Shown here: positions 60,716 to 64,000 of the stretch, in pieces
Layout: the number at the start of each line of letters is the position of its first letter
Numbering within the stretch: the first letter of the stretch is position 1
Assembly: GCF_014842915.1 (NCBI RefSeq)
Contig: NZ_JACYXI010000008.1
Span: forward strand, 1-64,000
From: Roseibium litorale
GTDB taxonomy: Bacteria; Pseudomonadota; Alphaproteobacteria; Rhizobiales; Stappiaceae
Reading direction: 5' to 3'
Length of the DNA stretch: 64,000 nt
The notes under the pieces: generated by a model
Told to the model about the DNA's origin: nothing
What the model saw: the letters and a program-made list of their open reading frames with translations, nothing else
The model's database searches: none
Translations under genes and position numbers: made by a program

Positions 60716-62632
60716 TTACTTCGAAATTGGCAGGAGAAAGCCGTCGAAGAACCGCGCAAGCGCGTCATGCGCGTCAAACGGCAGGACGTGCGCGACATGC
60801 TGATCGGGACGGACAAGCACGAGGCATCCCTGTTCGCGATCGATGGACCGCAGACCGAAGATGTCCCGCCCTTCTCCTGGGCAGGCGCAGAAGATCTTCT
60901 CATAGTCGGCCAGCCCGAGCCTGCCCTTCCGCGGCAGGAGGAAAGACGGCAGCCGTTCTAGCGCCAGCTCGCGGCTATGCTGCTGGAAGACCATACGCAG
61001 ATCGATGACCGCATCACTATCGGCGCCGGGCCGTGTGTATTTGCGGATCGGTGAATGGGCGGATCTATCGAGGAAGCCGCAAAGCTGGCGAACGGATGAA
61101 CCTTCCGCAGCAGGGTCGTCAGATGGGCTGAAGGCAAACAGCCGCCAGCGCGCGTCCGCCTTGACCACATGGCCGAGCTCGATCTGTTTGGCATCGGCAA
61201 GCCGGACGACTGGCGCGGAATGGAAGCGGGCGCCAACCTCGAAGCCGCGTGCAAGCGACTGCCAGGTCTTGTCACCGGTCAGGACCGACGGCGTGTAGAC
61301 GACCGACATGCCCGCCGTATAGCGCCCATGCTGAATGAAGTAGCGCTGGAACTTTGGTGCGTCGCCGCCCTCACCAGATTCAGGCCGTTCGCTCATGATA
61401 TGGGACCACTCGCGGTCGAATTCGATAACATCCCTGGCGACCGCCTGGCGTTCGGCGGAGTAGCTGTGCAGGATTTCGGGCGGGCAGCGGCCCTCAAGGA
61501 CGGAAACAAGTTTCCAGCCGAGATTGAAAGCGTCGCCCATGGAGACATTCATCCCCTGCCCCGCCTTTGGGCTGTGGGTATGGCAGGCGTCGCCGCAGAT
61601 GAAAACATGCGGCAGACGCGTTGCCGCAGCCTCTTCCGGGACATCGTCGAACTTGTCGGTGAGCCGCTGGCCGATCTCGTAGACGGACCACCAGACGACG
61701 TCTTTGACCTCGAAGGAGAACGGCTTGAAAATGCGCTGCGCCGCGGCGATCAGGTGATCGATCGTGATGTTGCGGTTGGCCACCCGCTCGCCCGCATTGA
61801 GCTTGTCGAGCTCAATGTAGAGCCGCACGAGATAGCCGCCCTCGCGCGGGATGATGATGATATTGCCCTCTTTCGCTGACTGGATCAGCGTCTTGCAGCG
61901 GATATCGGGGAAGTCGGTCACCGCCAGGACATCCATCACGCCCCAGGCCTGGTTGGCGGAATCCCCCTTGAGTTCGCGCCCGATCGCCCGCCGCACCGCA
62001 CTTCTTGCCCCGTCGCAGCCCACCACGTAGCGCGCCCTGACCGTGCGGCGCTGCCCTTCGTCGTCACCCTCCGCCCGCTCGAGCGACACGGTGACGGGAT
62101 AATCGGCTGCCTCGGGATCGACCGTCAGATCGGCGAGCTGCCAGCCATAGTCCGGTTCGAGCCGGGACGGCGACTTGCGCATGACCTCGAGATACATGTC
62201 ATGCACGCGCGCCTGATTGAGGATCATGTGCGGCATCTCGGAGAGACCGTCCTCGACGTCTTGAATGCGCCCGTTGCGGGTGATGTGCTCCGGATTGGCT
62301 GCGTCCGGCTTCCAGAAGGTGGTCTCGTTCACCCAATAGCCCTGCTTGAGGATCTTCTCCGCAAAGCCGAAGGCGTTGAACATTTCCATGGACCGGCAGG
62401 AAATGCCATCGGCCTGCCCCTTTTCCATTGGACCGGCCCGGCGTTCGACAATGCGGGTGGAAATGCCGGGGAAGGCGGATAGCTGGGCGGCGAGCGTCAA
62501 TCCGGCGGGGCCTGTGCCAGCGATGAGTACATCGACCGTCTCTGGCAGGCCGCCTTGCTGAACATCCCGGCCGTCCGCAGCTTCGCTGATTTCCGGATCT
62601 CCGGGACGGAATCCATTGAGGTGATACTGCAT
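60716..62632 (-). CDS. FAD-dependent aromatic hydroxylase (phenol/3-hydroxybenzoate monooxygenase type)
   Basis: The 638-residue flavoprotein monooxygenase hydroxylates an aromatic ring using NAD(P)H and O2. It shows the FAD motif VLIAGTGPAGLTLAAQL near residue 35, the DG motif RYVVGCDGARSAVRRAIG near 205, and GD motif VFICGDACHTHSPKAGQGMNVSMGDAFNLGWKL near 345. A thioredoxin-like C-terminal domain (from about 460) is as in phenol hydroxylase and MobA. The MEKGQADGISCRSMEMF segment is typical of this subgroup. It is divergent from a MarR regulator and next to a TRAP receptor, suggesting uptake and first attack on an aromatic acid or phenol. Confidence 0.92.
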   Translation of the reverse strand: MQYHLNGFRPGDPEISEAADGRDVQQGGLPETVDVLIAGTGPAGLTLAAQLSAFPGISTRIVERRAGPMEKGQADGISCRSMEMFNAFGFAEKILKQGYWVNETTFWKPDAANPEHITRNGRIQDVEDGLSEMPHMILNQARVHDMYLEVMRKSPSRLEPDYGWQLADLTVDPEAADYPVTVSLERAEGDDEGQRRTVRARYVVGCDGARSAVRRAIGRELKGDSANQAWGVMDVLAVTDFPDIRCKTLIQSAKEGNIIIIPREGGYLVRLYIELDKLNAGERVANRNITIDHLIAAAQRIFKPFSFEVKDVVWWSVYEIGQRLTDKFDDVPEEAAATRLPHVFICGDACHTHSPKAGQGMNVSMGDAFNLGWKLVSVLEGRCPPEILHSYSAERQAVARDVIEFDREWSHIMSERPESGEGGDAPKFQRYFIQHGRYTAGMSVVYTPSVLTGDKTWQSLARGFEVGARFHSAPVVRLADAKQIELGHVVKADARWRLFAFSPSDDPAAEGSSVRQLCGFLDRSAHSPIRKYTRPGADSDAVIDLRMVFQQHSRELALERLPSFLLPRKGRLGLADYEKIFCACPGEGRDIFGLRSIDREQGCLVLVRPDQHVAHVLPFDAHDALARFFDGFLLPISK

Positions 62633-62646
62633 CCATAGTCCTCCCT

Positions 62647-62672
62647 ATGACGTCATTTAGTAAGTTGACTTA
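62647..62672. promoter_or_regulatory. Candidate MarR operator region
   Basis: ATGACGTCAT (62647-62656) is a perfect palindrome and TAAGT-TG-ACTTA (62661-62672) a second dyad, both just upstream of the monooxygenase start (62632). A related GTCGTCTTATT motif lies near 62713, closer to the MarR gene. They are plausible binding sites for the MarR protein. Confidence 0.5.
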
Positions 62673-62762
62673 TCATTTAGCGGAGCTTTCGACAGGTCAA
62701 TTAAAAAAGTATGTCGTCTTATTATTTTTTGCTATGAAGACGGAAACCGATGAGGAACGGTC

Positions 62763-63224
62763 ATGATCGAAGAAAGCGACGGCGCCGTCAGCGCCACGAT
62801 GCCGGGGCATCTGATCCGGCGCCTGCACCAGATATCGACCCAGGTGTTCGCCCGGCGGATCCGCGAGGCGGGATCGGACCTAACGCCCGTCCAGTTCGCC
62901 GCTCTTGACGCCATTCATCAAAAGCCGGGCGTCGACCAGGCGAGCCTTGCCCATTCCATCGCCAAGGACCGGGCGACCGTGGGCGCCGTCGTTGATCGCA
63001 TGGAGCAGAAGGGCCTCCTGATCCGCGTCGTCAGCGGCCAGGATAAGCGCGCCCGCGAACTGACGCTGACCGACGAGGGCCGCAGGGCGCTCAAAGCGCT
63101 CATGCCGGTGGTCACCGGCCTTCAAAAGGAAATTCTCAAAGGGCTTAGCGAGGACGAGTACCACCAGTTCATCGCGCTGGCGGCGAAGGCCGCGCGGTCA
63201 GGCGAACCCGCCAACGAGGACTGA
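62763..63224 (+). CDS. MarR-family transcriptional regulator
   Basis: The 153-residue regulator has the MarR winged helix: HLIRRLHQISTQVFARRIREAGSDLTPVQFAALDAIHQKPGVDQASLAHSIAKDRATVGAVVDRMEQKGLLIRVVSGQDKRARELTLTDEGRRAL is the region (residues about 15-110), with the wing motif DKRARELTLT. The dimerising end helices follow. It is divergent from the aromatic hydroxylase gene, with palindromes between. Regulators of this type usually release DNA when they bind the aromatic substrate. GGAACGGTC precedes the ATG. Confidence 0.92.
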   Translation: MIEESDGAVSATMPGHLIRRLHQISTQVFARRIREAGSDLTPVQFAALDAIHQKPGVDQASLAHSIAKDRATVGAVVDRMEQKGLLIRVVSGQDKRARELTLTDEGRRALKALMPVVTGLQKEILKGLSEDEYHQFIALAAKAARSGEPANED

Positions 63225-63243
63225 CATTTGGCCGGAACGGCAA

Positions 63244-63271
63244 TGGCCCGTCCGGAGAACCGGACGGGCCA
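63244..63271. terminator. Bidirectional terminator-like hairpin
   Basis: TGGCCCGTCCGG (63244-63255) and CCGGACGGGCCA (63260-63271) form a perfect 12-bp stem with an AGAA loop between two convergent genes (MarR and the TRAP receptor). No T-run is present on either side. The position and strength fit termination from both sides. Confidence 0.8.
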
Positions 63272-63302
63272 CTTGGTACCTTGCAAACTGTCAAAGCGTC
63301 GA

Positions 63303-64000
63303 TCAGTTCCCCTTGAGGGCCTTGGCGAAGGCGCTGGCTTCAAGCCCCTGGGCGTCGGCATCGGCGATAATCTTCTCGACAGCTGCACTGCTTGCGGCGT
63401 TGAACTTGGCAGCTTCCTCCGGCGCCAGCGTGATCACTTCCTTGCCATCGGTGCCTGCGAAGTCCGCCAGCGCCTTGTCGGCAACCGCCAGCCATGCCTT
63501 GTTGCCGTTGACGGCAGCCGTGCGGCCGGCATCCAGCACGATCTTCTGCTGGTCTTCGGTCAGATCGCTGAAGCTGTCGCGGTTCATGATCAGGAAGAAG
63601 TCGGACATCGTGGTGTCCATGCCCTGGGTGATGTACTTCGTGACTTCGGCAAGCTTGAACGCCTTGAGAGTCGTCGCATCGATCATCGCGCCGTCGATGA
63701 CACCGGTCTGCATCGCGTTGTAAATTTCCGGCGCTGGCATGGAGACAGGCGTCGCCCCCCAGGCCTCGACGACGAGACCGGCATTGCGGGACGGCACGCG
63801 GATCTTCAAACCCTTCAGGTCCTCCAGGCTGCGGATCGGCTTCTGGCCCGTGAACAGCAGGTTCGGCGCGTTGTTCCAAAGGCCCAGCAAGACCACGCGC
63901 TTGTACTCGTCCGACAGCTTGTCGAGATTGGCGAGCATGCGCTCCGTGCCGGTTTCGGCGGTGATCACACCCGGCAGTTCGGCCAGGAGTGTTTTCGGGA
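63303..64000 (-). CDS. TRAP transporter solute receptor (DctP-like), C-terminal part
   Basis: The frame is open to the window edge, so only about the last 232 residues are seen. The DctP-type segments are LLFTGQKPIRSLEDLKGLKIRVPSRNAGLVVEAWGATPVSMPAPEIYNAMQTGVIDGA, with the conserved Arg that binds the carboxylate of the ligand. KYITQGMDTTMSDFFLIMNRDSFSDL and a helical C-terminus follow. It captures an organic acid in the periplasm for DctQM-type membrane subunits that must lie beyond the window. Closeness to the aromatic hydroxylase suggests an aromatic acid. Confidence 0.9.
   Translation of the reverse strand, partial: PKTLLAELPGVITAETGTERMLANLDKLSDEYKRVVLLGLWNNAPNLLFTGQKPIRSLEDLKGLKIRVPSRNAGLVVEAWGATPVSMPAPEIYNAMQTGVIDGAMIDATTLKAFKLAEVTKYITQGMDTTMSDFFLIMNRDSFSDLTEDQQKIVLDAGRTAAVNGNKAWLAVADKALADFAGTDGKEVITLAPEEAAKFNAASSAAVEKIIADADAQGLEASAFAKALKGN

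Overview
The window reads as chromosomal DNA of a high-GC alphaproteobacterium. The density of ABC and TRAP uptake systems, the IS66/IS3/IS5/IS110/IS256 mixture and the gene styles suggest a marine or soil-associated member of the Stappiaceae/Rhizobiales/Rhodobacterales area. That placement is inferred from general resemblance, not from a marker gene. No rRNA or tRNA gene was seen.

Region 1 (1-25.3 kb) is a surface-polysaccharide island riddled with insertion sequences. On the minus strand lie gmd, fcl and a UDP-galactopyranose mutase-like flavoprotein, for GDP-fucose and possibly furanose sugars. On the plus strand are a 1181-residue multi-domain glycosyltransferase, an NAD-dependent epimerase, rmlA-rmlC-rmlB-rmlD for dTDP-rhamnose, and a capsule-type ABC exporter. 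The exporter has one ATPase and one permease but two consecutive KpsE-like proteins. The gmd, fcl, glycosyltransferase and kpsM genes are visibly AT-richer than rml and the rest of the window, which suggests acquisition in pieces. IS debris sits at 1-0.4, 4.6-6.7 and 19.25-25.3 kb. One element (5377-6710) has perfect 27-bp ends.

Region 2 (25.5-33.3 kb) starts with a sulfotransferase-like gene and a decayed DeoR-type regulator. A GntR/FCD regulator followed by a complete branched-chain-amino-acid-type ABC system (binding protein, two permeases, two ATPases) comes next. A GIY-YIG gene then lies between two ~153-bp direct repeats that each contain a large hairpin.

Region 3 (33.6-52.4 kb) holds two convergent peptide/nickel-type ABC operons separated by IS debris. 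The plus-strand operon carries two DadA-like flavin oxidoreductases and a short-chain dehydrogenase upstream of the transporter, and is divergent from a LysR gene with a clear T-N11-A operator. The minus-strand operon couples a HAD phosphatase and a calcineurin-type phosphodiesterase to the transporter, and is divergent from a second LysR gene with two nested inverted repeats. Both operons encode the two ATPase subunits as one fused protein.

Region 4 (52.6-60 kb) is the best candidate for an undescribed system. It contains a GntR/FCD regulator, two CDKN3-type protein phosphatase homologues, an Aap-like amino-acid ABC transporter and a 100-residue orphan protein. A near-identical operator centred on TGTATACA lies in front of the second phosphatase, the transporter and the orphan gene, in two cases placed exactly over or between plausible -35/-10 boxes.

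Region 5 (60.3-64 kb) has an IS3 remnant, a phenol/3-hydroxybenzoate-type flavin monooxygenase divergent from a MarR regulator, a strong bidirectional terminator and the C-terminal part of a TRAP solute receptor running off the window. Together these suggest uptake and ring hydroxylation of an aromatic compound.
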